A stretch of DNA of 64,000 nucleotides from Brevundimonas sp. UBA5866 (GTDB lineage: Bacteria > Pseudomonadota > Alphaproteobacteria > Caulobacterales > Caulobacteraceae). The stretch spans positions 26,341 to 90,340 of the forward strand of contig NZ_DJFS01000018.1 of assembly GCF_002432125.1 (NCBI RefSeq), given 5' to 3'. Below are positions 1 through 8,444 of the stretch, piece by piece. The position numbers and the translations under genes were made by a program. How positions within the stretch are numbered: position 1 is the first letter of the stretch; every line of letters begins with the position of its first letter. The notes beneath the pieces were generated by a model. That model saw only the letters and a program-made list of their open reading frames with translations, was not told the DNA's origin and searched no databases.

Positions 1-2
1 CG

Positions 3-245
3 GAGATGATCCATTCGGCGCGGGTGACCTCGCCGAACAGCACGACACGCGGGGTGGATGCCTATGATGTGTTCGACCTGAACGCCCGTGTGGACCTGCC
101 GTGGCAGACTTCGTTGCGCTTTACAGTCACCAACCTGTTCAACACGGCACCGCCACAGGTCGGCGATGTGCGCGGAACCTATGACCCGCAGAACTATGAC
201 GTTCTGGGCCGCTACTATTCGGTCGCGGTGACCAAGACGTTCTGA
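3..245 (+). CDS. TonB-dependent receptor, C-terminal end (partial)
   Basis: Only the last 80 or so codons are present; the gene enters from outside the window. The piece shows the alternating pattern of outer-membrane beta strands. It has a segment reading VFDLNARVDLPWQT, a strand with TVTNLFNTAPP, and the usual ending in an aromatic residue (VAVTKTF), the signal for barrel assembly by the Bam machinery. The TNLFN motif is typical of the final barrel strands of TonB receptors. The substrate cannot be told from this fragment. A strong terminator follows directly. Confidence 0.8.
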   Translation, partial: EMIHSARVTSPNSTTRGVDAYDVFDLNARVDLPWQTSLRFTVTNLFNTAPPQVGDVRGTYDPQNYDVLGRYYSVAVTKTF

Positions 246-252
246 TGGACGT

Positions 253-282
253 GGGAGCCGCGACTATTTGCGGCTCCCTTTT
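253..282 (+). terminator. Rho-independent terminator after the receptor gene
   Basis: GGGAGCCGC pairs perfectly with GCGGCTCCC around an 8-base loop, followed by TTTT. It starts 8 bases after the receptor stop codon. Confidence 0.85.
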
Positions 283-366
283 GCGTTTCCGGTGGACGAA
301 GCTTCACGGGCAAGGCGAGAGTGATGTTCTTGGGACAGCGCCATCGGCGCTGTGGAGGAGGAAAGT

Positions 367-1665
367 ATGAAAGTTTCGATGAAGAAGGGTCTGGCTGCCG
401 GTGTGGTCGCAGCGCTGTTGGCTTCTGCGGGGGCGGCCTTTGCGGGCGAGGTCTCCTACATCCACGCAGGCCGCGTTCTGGCCGATCCGGCAACGGGCCG
501 TGTGGCCGAGCGCCAGACGCTGGTGATCGAGGATGGCAAGGTCAAGGAAATCCGCGACGGCTTCGTCGGCGAGGGCAATGTCGTTGACCTGTCCGGCAAG
601 TTCGTCCTGCCGGGCTTCATCGACAGCCACGTTCACCTGAACGGCCAGCAAGGCGACGGTGACCGTGCATCGCGGTTCACCACGACCTCGGCCGATGCCG
701 CCCTTCGTGGCGCCCAATACGCCAAGATCACCCTTGAATCGGGCTTTACGACCGTGGCGGATCTGGGGGGCAATATCGATGCCGTTGTCGGCCTGCGCAA
801 TGCCATCGCCCAAGGCCGTGTACCGGGCCCGCGCATCCTGGCCTCGGCCGGTACGGTGACCCCGCACGGCGGTCATGGCGATGCCAATGGCGTGCCGGAA
901 TCGCTGGTGCCGCACCTGCGCTCGTCGGGCGTCTGTTCGGGGCCGGACGACTGCCGCCGCGCTGTGCGTGAACGTGTCCGCTCCGGTGCAGACATCATCA
1001 AGATCACGGCCACGGGCGGGGTTCTGTCCGACACCGGCGCGGGCCTGAACCAACAGTTCGCGGACGAGGAACTGCGCGCCATTGTCGAGACCGCCCACTT
1101 CATGGGCCGTCAGGTCACCGCCCACGCCCACGGCACGGACGGCATCAACAGCTTCCTGCGGGCCGGTGGTGACTCGATAGAGCACGGCACCTTCCTCGAC
1201 AACGAAACCATCCGCATGCTGAAGGCCAATGGCGGCTATCTGGTCCCGACCCTGCTGGCCGGCGATTTCGTTGCCCGTGAAGCCGTGCGTCCGGGCAATA
1301 CCTTCACCGAGCACCAGCGCAAGAAGTCGTTGGAGGCCGGTCCGCTGATGCTGGACATGGCGCGCCGCGCCCACGCCGCGGGCGTCAAGATCGCTTTCGG
1401 TACCGACAACGGCGTGGCCCCGCACGGCACCAATGCCCGTGAGTTCCAACTGCTGGTGCAGGCGGGCCTGACCCCGCTGGAAGCCATCCAGACCGCGACG
1501 ATCAATGCCGCCGACCACTTCCGTCTGGGTGACCAGATCGGCCGCATCACCGCAGGCTACAATGCCGACATCATCGCTGTCGAAGGCAATCCGCTGGAAG
1601 ACGTGACCACCCTGATGGACGTCAACTTCGTCATGCGTGCGGGCAAAATCTACAAGCAGCAATAA
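367..1665 (+). CDS. Secreted metal-dependent amidohydrolase (imidazolonepropionase-like)
   Basis: A 432-residue protein of the amidohydrolase superfamily with a Sec signal peptide: a positive start (MKVSMKK), a hydrophobic stretch, and a likely cut after AFA near residue 26. The metal-binding residues of the family are visible: HVH near residue 88, a lysine in IIKITATGG near 212 (the usual carbamylated bridge), histidines in HAHG near 253 and IEHG near 273, and the aspartate in GTDNG near 345. Such exported members often cleave prolyl dipeptides or other amides, but the substrate is not readable here. The start at 367 is chosen because GGAGGAGG lies 6 bases upstream; an in-frame ATG 15 bases earlier lies in front of that site. 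It stands alone between two terminators. Confidence 0.88.
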   Translation: MKVSMKKGLAAGVVAALLASAGAAFAGEVSYIHAGRVLADPATGRVAERQTLVIEDGKVKEIRDGFVGEGNVVDLSGKFVLPGFIDSHVHLNGQQGDGDRASRFTTTSADAALRGAQYAKITLESGFTTVADLGGNIDAVVGLRNAIAQGRVPGPRILASAGTVTPHGGHGDANGVPESLVPHLRSSGVCSGPDDCRRAVRERVRSGADIIKITATGGVLSDTGAGLNQQFADEELRAIVETAHFMGRQVTAHAHGTDGINSFLRAGGDSIEHGTFLDNETIRMLKANGGYLVPTLLAGDFVAREAVRPGNTFTEHQRKKSLEAGPLMLDMARRAHAAGVKIAFGTDNGVAPHGTNAREFQLLVQAGLTPLEAIQTATINAADHFRLGDQIGRITAGYNADIIAVEGNPLEDVTTLMDVNFVMRAGKIYKQQ

Positions 1666-1686
1666 GCCGCTCGAGAGACAGGGCAG

Positions 1687-1718
1687 GGGCCGCCTTCCGA
1701 AAGGAGGGCGGCCCTTTT
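1687..1718 (+). terminator. Rho-independent terminator after the amidohydrolase
   Basis: GGGCCGCC pairs with GGCGGCCC. The stem continues inward through further pairs and closes on a GAAA tetraloop; TTTT, CC and TTTT follow. Confidence 0.9.
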
Positions 1719-1796
1719 CCTTTTGGCGGGGGCGCAATCACCCGCGATTTGCTGTAGGGGGTGCGCCCCCCTGTTTCTGCCTGCCGGATCAAGCCT

Positions 1797-3107
1797 GTGA
1801 CGTCTGCCACCATCGGTATCGACTTTGGAACCACCAATACGGTGGTGGCCATCAGCCATCCGGGGGGCGACACCCATGTCATGACGCTGGAAGGGCCGGA
1901 GGGTCTGGAGAAGGGCTGGCGTTCGGCGTTGGGGTTCCAGCTGGTGCACAATGCAGGTGGCGTGGCCGAGCGCGTCATTACCGCGGGGCCGTGGGCCATC
2001 GAGGCCTATCTGGAAGACCCGCTGGAGACGCGTTTCATCCAGTCGTTCAAGAATTTCGCCGCCAGCAGTGCCTTCACCGAGACGGTGATCGACAGCAAAC
2101 GCTACAAGTTCGAGGACCTGCTGGCCGCCTTCCTGAAACAGGTGAAACACTATGGTGGCGAGGCGATGCACAACCTGCCGCCGCGCGTGATCGTAGGGCG
2201 GCCGGTGACCTTTGCCGGGGGCAATCCCAAGGAAGATCTGGCGCTGGAACGCTATCAGGCCGCGTTCGAGCAACTGGGCTTTGAAGATATCCGCTATGCC
2301 TATGAACCGGTCGGCGCGGCCTTCTATTTCGCGCGGAACCTGATGCAGGCGGCAACCGTGTTGGTGGCCGACTTCGGCGGCGGTACGTCGGACTTTTCCA
2401 TCATCCGTTTCGAGCCGACGCCGGATGGCTTGCGATCGACCCCTCTGGGCCGTGCGGGTGTGGGCATTGCAGGCGATGCCTTCGACTATCGCATCATCGA
2501 CCATCTGGTGTCGCCGGAACTGGGCAAGGGCACGCAATACACCAGCTTTGGCAAAACCCTGCCGATCCCGCAGCGCTATTACACCGCCTTTGCCAAATGG
2601 GAGCAGCTGGCGCTGCTGCGGGCATCGCGCGACATGAAGGACATCCGCTTGCTGGTGCGCGATGCCGAGGAGCCGGAGAAGGTGGAGCGTCTGGTCGAGG
2701 TGCTGGACGACAACCACGGCTATGCCCTTTACCGCGCCGTTTCGGACCTGAAAGTGGCCCTGTCGTCCAAGGATGAGGCCCGGTTTGTGTTCACGGTGGG
2801 CGGCATTGATATCCGCGCCAATGTGACCCGCGCCGAATTCGAAGGCTGGATCGCGCCGGACCTAGAAGCGATGCAGAATGCGGTCGATCAGGCGCTGGCC
2901 GAAGCGGGTATCGAGGCCGGCGGCGTGGACCGCGTCTTCCTTACGGGGGGCACCTCGTTTGTGCCGGCGGTGCGCGAAATTTTCGTCAGCCGCTTCGGTC
3001 ATGAAAAAATCGAAAGCGGCAGTGAATTTGAGTCGATCGCCTCCGGTCTGGCGCTTATCGGGAAAGAAACGGACCTTGATCTGTGGAGCGAGAGAAAATC
3101 ATCCTAA
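1797..3107 (+). CDS. Hsp70-like actin-fold ATPase (YegD family)
   Basis: About 436 residues with the three nucleotide-binding elements of the Hsp70/actin fold: phosphate loop GIDFGTTNT at the N-terminus, VADFGGGTSDFS near residue 190, and the adenosine-binding FLTGGTSFVP near 385. The length fits YegD-type chaperone-like proteins, which have the ATPase half but lack the long peptide-binding half of DnaK. The client or partner is unknown. GTG at 1797 is preferred because the conserved GIDFG begins five residues later; GTG at 1761 is also in frame but its purine tract is too close to it. A single-gene unit downstream of a terminator. Confidence 0.85.
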   Translation: MTSATIGIDFGTTNTVVAISHPGGDTHVMTLEGPEGLEKGWRSALGFQLVHNAGGVAERVITAGPWAIEAYLEDPLETRFIQSFKNFAASSAFTETVIDSKRYKFEDLLAAFLKQVKHYGGEAMHNLPPRVIVGRPVTFAGGNPKEDLALERYQAAFEQLGFEDIRYAYEPVGAAFYFARNLMQAATVLVADFGGGTSDFSIIRFEPTPDGLRSTPLGRAGVGIAGDAFDYRIIDHLVSPELGKGTQYTSFGKTLPIPQRYYTAFAKWEQLALLRASRDMKDIRLLVRDAEEPEKVERLVEVLDDNHGYALYRAVSDLKVALSSKDEARFVFTVGGIDIRANVTRAEFEGWIAPDLEAMQNAVDQALAEAGIEAGGVDRVFLTGGTSFVPAVREIFVSRFGHEKIESGSEFESIASGLALIGKETDLDLWSERKSS

Positions 3108-3218
3108 GGCATTATTTGCCTGTATGGTGACGCTTTGGGTGCATATTTGCGCAGACTTTGGTTGCGGTGCAGAAATAGGGGTGGATTTTTGCCGGATCGT
3201 GGCTTAGTGAACGCCGCG

Positions 3219-3284
3219 ATGGTTGAGATGCAGTTCCAGCTTGGACTCGCCCTTGGGCGACTTATGAGTGGCCGCCGGGGTTAA
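3219..3284 (+). CDS. Candidate leucine-rich leader peptide for leuA
   Basis: A 21-codon reading frame lies 77 bases before leuA. Four of eight successive codons in its middle are leucine (CTT, CTC, CTT, CTT, in QLGLALGRL), and it ends at TAA. Two RNA hairpins overlap it. One is TCGCCC/GGGCGA (3247-3260), inside the leucine codons. The other is GGCCGCCG/CGGCTGCC (3270-3292, one mismatch), over the stop codon. This is the layout of an amino-acid attenuator, where ribosome stalling at leucine codons changes downstream pairing. Against it: no clear ribosome site precedes ATG 3219, and no T-run follows the second hairpin. An inference. Confidence 0.4.
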   Translation: MVEMQFQLGLALGRLMSGRRG

Positions 3285-3360
3285 CGGCTGCCTCGGTGGC
3301 GACGTGTCTGCGCCGCACATCTCCCGCTAAAAATCTGCTTACCCAAGAGAGGCGCATCCC

Positions 3361-5058
3361 ATGCTGCGCGACCCCTCGGTCAAATACCGTCCGTTTCCGC
3401 AAATCGACCTGCCCAATCGCCAATGGCCGTCCAAGACGATCACCAAGGCCCCGCGCTGGCTGTCCACCGATCTGCGCGACGGTAATCAGGCCCTGATCGA
3501 CCCGATGGACGCCGCCAAGAAGCAGCGTTTCTTCGACATGCTGGTGAAGATCGGCCTGAAGGAGATCGAGGTCGGCTTCCCGTCTGCGGGCGCGACCGAG
3601 TTCGACTTCATCTCGGGCCTGGTGCGTAACGACAGCATCCCCGAGGATGTGATGGTGCAGGTGCTGACCCAGTCACGTCGCGACCTGATCCAGAAGACGT
3701 TTGAATCGCTGGAAGGCGCGCGCACGGCGACCGTCCACCTGTACAATGCCGTATCGCCCGCATGGCGCGAAGTGGTGTTCAACATGGACCGCGCGGGCGT
3801 GAAGGCACTGGCCATCGAAGGCGCAAAGATGCTGCGCGAAGAGGCCGAAAAGCGTCCGGACACCGACTGGCGCTTTGAATATTCACCGGAAACCTTCTCG
3901 ACCGCCGAACTGGATTTCAGCTTGGAAGTCGCCGAGGCCGTTCAGGACATTCTGGAGCCGACGGCTGGAAAGCCGATGATCCTGAACCTGCCGGCCACAG
4001 TCGAATGCTCGACCCCCAACATCTATGCCGACCAGATCGAGTGGATGATCCGCAATCTGTCGCGCCGTGATGCGGTGGTGATCTCGCTGCACCCGCACAA
4101 CGACCGTGGTACGGGCGTGGCGGCGGCGGAGCTGGGTCTGATGGCCGGTGCCGACCGTATCGAGGGCTGTATCTTCGGTAACGGCGAGCGCACGGGCAAT
4201 GTGGATATCGTGACGCTGGCGCTGAATATGTACACTCAGGGCGTCTCGCCGGAGCTGGACTTCTCAAACATGGAGGAGATCGTCCAGACGGTGGAGTTCT
4301 GCAACCAGATCCCCGTCCATCCGCGCCATCCCTATGCGGGCGAGCTGGTGTTCACGGCCTTCTCGGGCTCGCACCAGGATGCGATCAAGAAGGGCTTCGA
4401 GGCGCAGAAGAAGCGCAACGACCAGATCTGGAACGTGCCCTATCTGCCGATCGATCCGGCCGATATCGGTGCCAGCTACGAGGCCGTCATCCGCGTGAAC
4501 TCGCAGTCCGGCAAGGGCGGCATGGCGTGGGTGCTGCAACAGGACAAGGGCCTGAAACTGCCCAAGGCCATGCAGGCCGACTTCAGCCGCGCGGTCCAGA
4601 AATTGGCCGACGAGACCAGCCGCGAGCTGACCAGCGCCGACATCTGGGACGCCTTCAAGAAGACCTATCGCGTCGAAGGCCCGCAGCAGTTCGAGCTGAT
4701 GACCTTTGCCGAGCATGGCATCGCCAAGAGCGATGGCCAGCGCGTGTTCAGCGGCGATGTGAAGATCGGCCACAAGGTCCAGAACATCACCGGACGCGGC
4801 AACGGGCTGATCTCGGCCCTGCTGGACGGCATGCGCGAGGCGGGCGGTCCGGTGTTCGAGATCGTCGATTATCAGGAACACGCCATCGGCGCTGGCACCG
4901 ATGCCAAGGCCGCGGCCTATGTGCAGTGTCGCACGGCGGACGGCCAGACGGTGTTCGGCTTCGGCATGGATTCCGATGTGGCCACGGCTTCGGCCCGTGC
5001 GGTGATCAGCGCGGCCAATACCGCCTCTGCCCGTCAGGAACAGACGCTGGCGGCCTGA
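3361..5058 (+). CDS. leuA: 2-isopropylmalate synthase
   Basis: 565 residues. It condenses acetyl-CoA with 2-oxoisovalerate, the first committed step of leucine synthesis, in the cytoplasm. The catalytic TIM barrel carries STDLRDGNQALIDP near residue 38 and the metal-binding HPHNDRGTG near 245. The C-terminal allosteric domain, which binds leucine, starts near 450. The length and the opening KYRPFPQIDLPNRQWP match the longer LeuA2 type. GAGAGG about 8 bases upstream supports the start. A leader with leucine codons and hairpins lies in the 253-base gap upstream, so leucine-dependent attenuation is possible. No other leucine genes are near. Confidence 0.96.
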   Translation: MLRDPSVKYRPFPQIDLPNRQWPSKTITKAPRWLSTDLRDGNQALIDPMDAAKKQRFFDMLVKIGLKEIEVGFPSAGATEFDFISGLVRNDSIPEDVMVQVLTQSRRDLIQKTFESLEGARTATVHLYNAVSPAWREVVFNMDRAGVKALAIEGAKMLREEAEKRPDTDWRFEYSPETFSTAELDFSLEVAEAVQDILEPTAGKPMILNLPATVECSTPNIYADQIEWMIRNLSRRDAVVISLHPHNDRGTGVAAAELGLMAGADRIEGCIFGNGERTGNVDIVTLALNMYTQGVSPELDFSNMEEIVQTVEFCNQIPVHPRHPYAGELVFTAFSGSHQDAIKKGFEAQKKRNDQIWNVPYLPIDPADIGASYEAVIRVNSQSGKGGMAWVLQQDKGLKLPKAMQADFSRAVQKLADETSRELTSADIWDAFKKTYRVEGPQQFELMTFAEHGIAKSDGQRVFSGDVKIGHKVQNITGRGNGLISALLDGMREAGGPVFEIVDYQEHAIGAGTDAKAAAYVQCRTADGQTVFGFGMDSDVATASARAVISAANTASARQEQTLAA

Positions 5059-5151
5059 TGCGTGCATCCTTTCGGGATGTGCAGCGCTGGTGATCGATCG
5101 CGGACCTGTGTGCTAGACATGGGTCCGCTTTCGTTTCCGCAGGGGGCCTGT

Positions 5152-6132
5152 TTGAGATCGCGTACCGAAAAGCGCCGCTGGGCGTGGGGAAGCCTGTTCG
5201 TCAGTGTCCCGTTTTTGGCATGGACCTTTCTGGCTGTGCATTTCCAGCTGGGGGCGATGGGATGGTGGGTCTATGCGCTTCCGGTGCTGGTCGCGGCGAT
5301 CGTACTGGCGGCATCCTTTAGGGGAGCCAAGCGGGCGTGGGCCGTACTGGGGATCATGCTGGTTACGGTCGTGGTGGCATGGGCACAGGTGCGTCCGCAA
5401 CAGAACCGCGATTGGGCACCTGAGCTGTCGCGCGGCGTACAGGCTGAAATCGACGGCCCGATTGTGCGGTTGAGGAATGTCCGCGATTTCCGCTGGCGTA
5501 CCCGCGATGATGGCGAGGCCCGCTGGATCACCAAAACGGTCGATCTGGATCGGCTGGAGCATGTGGATTTCATCCGCACGACATGGGCCAGCGAGGCCAT
5601 CGCCCACACCATGATCAGCTTTGGTTTCAGCGATGGCCAGTATGTCGTCTTCTCCGCCGAGATCCGGCGCGAGAAGCACGAGAAGTTTTCCGAACTGGGC
5701 GGTTTCTTCAAAAAGTTCGAACTGGTCCTGATCGGGGCGACCGAGGAGGACATCGTCAAACTGCGCACCCATGCGCGCAACGAGGATGTGTCCATCTATC
5801 GCCTGAGCATGACACCGGAACAGCGGCGTGGCCTGTTCCTGTCCTATGTCGGTCTGGGCAATGATCTGGCCCGTGAACCGCGCTGGTACCAGACGATCAC
5901 GACCAACTGTACGACCGTGATCTGGAAGCTGGCGCGGGTTGTGGCACCGGGCCTGCCTATGGACTGGCGTATCCTGCTGTCGGGGTATACGCAGGACTAT
6001 CTGTATGATCTGGGCGTGATCGCCAATGACCGCCCGCTCGATGTCATAAAGGCCAGGGCCCGCATCACCGCCAAGGCCCGCGCCCTGCCCGGGGATGCGG
6101 ACTACTCCCGTGCCGTCCGTCAGGGGCTGTAA
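5152..6132 (+). CDS. DUF4105 inner-membrane protein
   Basis: About 326 residues. Two or three hydrophobic segments lie at the N-terminus (LFVSVPFLAWTFLAVHFQ, YALPVLVAAIVLAASF, AVLGIMLVTVVVAWAQ). A long soluble DUF4105 domain follows, with RNVRDFRWRT, a TWASE-IAHTMISFGF segment and the conserved TTNCTTVIWKLAR cysteine region near residue 260. The conserved histidine and cysteine suggest a cysteine-peptidase-like fold; activity is unproven for the family as far as I know. TTG at 5152 is favoured by AGGGGG six bases upstream; ATG 5119 is an in-frame alternative without a ribosome site. It converges on the PhoD gene with only three bases between stop codons. Confidence 0.8.
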   Translation: MRSRTEKRRWAWGSLFVSVPFLAWTFLAVHFQLGAMGWWVYALPVLVAAIVLAASFRGAKRAWAVLGIMLVTVVVAWAQVRPQQNRDWAPELSRGVQAEIDGPIVRLRNVRDFRWRTRDDGEARWITKTVDLDRLEHVDFIRTTWASEAIAHTMISFGFSDGQYVVFSAEIRREKHEKFSELGGFFKKFELVLIGATEEDIVKLRTHARNEDVSIYRLSMTPEQRRGLFLSYVGLGNDLAREPRWYQTITTNCTTVIWKLARVVAPGLPMDWRILLSGYTQDYLYDLGVIANDRPLDVIKARARITAKARALPGDADYSRAVRQGL

Positions 6133-6135
6133 GCC

Positions 6136-8202
6136 CTAGAGGTTGGTGACCAGTTCGGCGTGTCCTTCGGTACCCATATGTTCCAGATGCGGTTGCTGCC
6201 CCTTGCTCCAGGCCTTGATGCGGTGGCTGATACGATAGGCGACGGCGATGCCTTCGGGGGTTGTTGAAGGCGTGTCCGGTCTGGCGGTGCCGACGAAATC
6301 GACGGTCAGATCGTCGGGCGTTGCCGTCACTATGGCAAAGCCGTGCCCTCCCTGATCGGCAAAGGCCAGATGCGGGGCCAGCTGCGGGTTCGACAGGGCT
6401 TTGGCCGCTTCGACATCTCCGCTGCGGGCATATTCCAGACAGGCCTCGACACCGTGGCGCACCGCCATATTCATGGCCGGAAGCACCGGGCCCTGATCGT
6501 TCTGCCTGACCAGATAAAGGGGCGACAGGGGGCGGTCCAAGGGCAGGGACGCTTCGGCAGCCTGGAATACCGAAGGGGTGGAAATGGAGCCGACCACAAA
6601 CTCCACAGCCACGGGGTCATAGTCGCACGGCGGGATATCGGCGGACAGATACCCTGCGAAGAAGGCGTGGCGATCCCCGACCAAGGAGACCATGTTGGTC
6701 ACGCCCTGCGTCTTGGCAAAGTCGAGCAGTTCGCGCCGCTCTGCGGGATAGCCGCACCAGTCATCGGTGCCGGACAGGGCATAGCCCGCACTGGGCCATT
6801 TGGGCTCGAAATCCTTCGGCAGGTTCTGCATATCCGTGCGGCGATGCAGCATGCCGAAGGAGTTGCCCCACAGTTTCCAGCGGGCGGTGGACGAGACAAG
6901 ACGCTCCTTGAACCACTGCTTCTGGCGTTGGCCCAGAATGCTGCCGGGGGGCATATCCTTGTGCGGATTGGGGTGTGACGTACCGTCATAGGCGAGGGTC
7001 TGGGGGGCGCCGCCGGGATAGGCGCGGCCTGCATCCAGAACCTCGATCACCTCCTGGGGGGCGTACCAGGGGAAGTTTCGCGGCAGGAAGGGTGCCGCCG
7101 CGTTCTGCTCGGCTACAGGACGGGATTTGAACGAGCGGTTGTCCGTCAGGATCAGCTCGATGTTCGCGCCCCAGCGCAGTGCCCGATAGACATTGAGGCT
7201 GTTGATGGCGGTAAGGTTGTTCGGTTCGTGCGCCAGGCCGTGGTCGTCGAAACCCTCAAGAGGCGTATCGGTCACCGCAGGCGGAAGGAAGCGCCGCAGG
7301 GCATCGGTCGAGCCGATGACGCGGGCGGGAATATATTCAAACCACGCCTGATTGGCCGCGACCTTCAGCGACTGGGCCGGTGCGGGGCCGTCATAGTTGA
7401 TCTGGCTCTGGAAGCAGCGGTTGGCGAACTCGTGATTGTCCCAGATGCAGATGAAGGGCCAACGGGCGCGGGCATCCTGGATATCGCGGTCGGCCAGATA
7501 GGCGCGATAGACGTGACGATAGTCCTCGACCGTGGTGGGCACCTGTATCGTGCCCACGCGGCGGCCGGTCGGAAGGGGGCCGATCTCGTTGACGTCGCGG
7601 CCTTGAACCTTGGGCTGGTCGGCGGGCGACCAGATCATTTCATAGATGAAGTCGCCCAGATGCAGCACAAACTGCAGCTGTTCCTGCGGCGGGCGCGACA
7701 TGTCCTCCACGATCATGCGGCGCAGGGGCGTGGCGTGGCCGATGTTGATGTTCTGGCAACTGACAAAGGCGAAGCGGACGGGCGAGACGTCGGTGGTATC
7801 GGGCGCGGTAAAGGTGCGGCCTGTGCGGCTGGCATAGCCGTCATTGTCGACAAAGCGGTACCAGTACTGACGACCCGCCTTCAGGCCGCCCACGAGAACG
7901 CGGCAGGTCCAGTCGGCCTCGGCCAGGGGGATGACGGTTTCGCGCGTGATCACGGTGCGGAAATCGTCGAACTCGGACACTTCTACACGCAGGCTGTCGG
8001 CACGGCCGGGCCACCGGGGGCAGCGCGTCCACAGCAGCACATTGTCGCTCTGTGGATCAGCCGATGCGACACCTTCGGGAAAACGTTCGCGCGATACGCC
8101 GCGCACCCCTGCGATGGCGGCAGCGGGTCCGGCCATGACCAGACTGGCTCCCACAGAAGCGGCAGCGGCAATGAGGAACTGGCGGCGGTCTGGCGGCGTC
8201 AT
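6136..8202 (-). CDS. PhoD-like alkaline phosphatase, Tat-exported
   Basis: 688 residues. The N-terminus has a twin-arginine signal (DRRQFLIAAAASVGASL). It is followed by a PhoD-type N-terminal Ig-like domain (FPEGVASADPQSDNVLLWTR) and a metallophosphatase domain with FVSCQN, HLGDFIYE, WDNHEFAN and a late VGDRHAFFAGY. These residues bind iron and calcium in PhoD enzymes, which are folded in the cytoplasm before Tat export and release phosphate from diesters and monoesters. The start at 8202 is chosen because the signal peptide begins there; the frame stays open for 44 more codons upstream without signal-like sequence. No Pho box was identified upstream. Confidence 0.9.
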   Translation of the reverse strand: MTPPDRRQFLIAAAASVGASLVMAGPAAAIAGVRGVSRERFPEGVASADPQSDNVLLWTRCPRWPGRADSLRVEVSEFDDFRTVITRETVIPLAEADWTCRVLVGGLKAGRQYWYRFVDNDGYASRTGRTFTAPDTTDVSPVRFAFVSCQNINIGHATPLRRMIVEDMSRPPQEQLQFVLHLGDFIYEMIWSPADQPKVQGRDVNEIGPLPTGRRVGTIQVPTTVEDYRHVYRAYLADRDIQDARARWPFICIWDNHEFANRCFQSQINYDGPAPAQSLKVAANQAWFEYIPARVIGSTDALRRFLPPAVTDTPLEGFDDHGLAHEPNNLTAINSLNVYRALRWGANIELILTDNRSFKSRPVAEQNAAAPFLPRNFPWYAPQEVIEVLDAGRAYPGGAPQTLAYDGTSHPNPHKDMPPGSILGQRQKQWFKERLVSSTARWKLWGNSFGMLHRRTDMQNLPKDFEPKWPSAGYALSGTDDWCGYPAERRELLDFAKTQGVTNMVSLVGDRHAFFAGYLSADIPPCDYDPVAVEFVVGSISTPSVFQAAEASLPLDRPLSPLYLVRQNDQGPVLPAMNMAVRHGVEACLEYARSGDVEAAKALSNPQLAPHLAFADQGGHGFAIVTATPDDLTVDFVGTARPDTPSTTPEGIAVAYRISHRIKAWSKGQQPHLEHMGTEGHAELVTNL

Positions 8203-8444
8203 ATGGCTTTTCGTGCGTTGATATCGCCTACAGTTGGAGCCTGTACCGCCGTTTTTCCAAGTTAATAAGGCGTAACAGTAATGGCGGTTTCGGCCTTGAA
8301 ATGACGTGGCATAGAGGTCAACGTGGCCGGACAACCTTCGCCTGTGTCACCTGTGCGCGACGCTGTAGGGGTGTGGGGGCCGGCGAGGGGGGATCGGGTT
8401 GCAGGGCGCTGTGTCCTGTCCGGTAGAACCTTCGGAGCCGCGTT

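Noticed and set aside
304..1737. 477-codon minus-strand frame over the amidohydrolase (and 1650-2717 over the Hsp70-like gene)
   Set aside because: The plus-strand proteins have signal peptide, metal or ATP motifs and ribosome sites; the minus frames have none.
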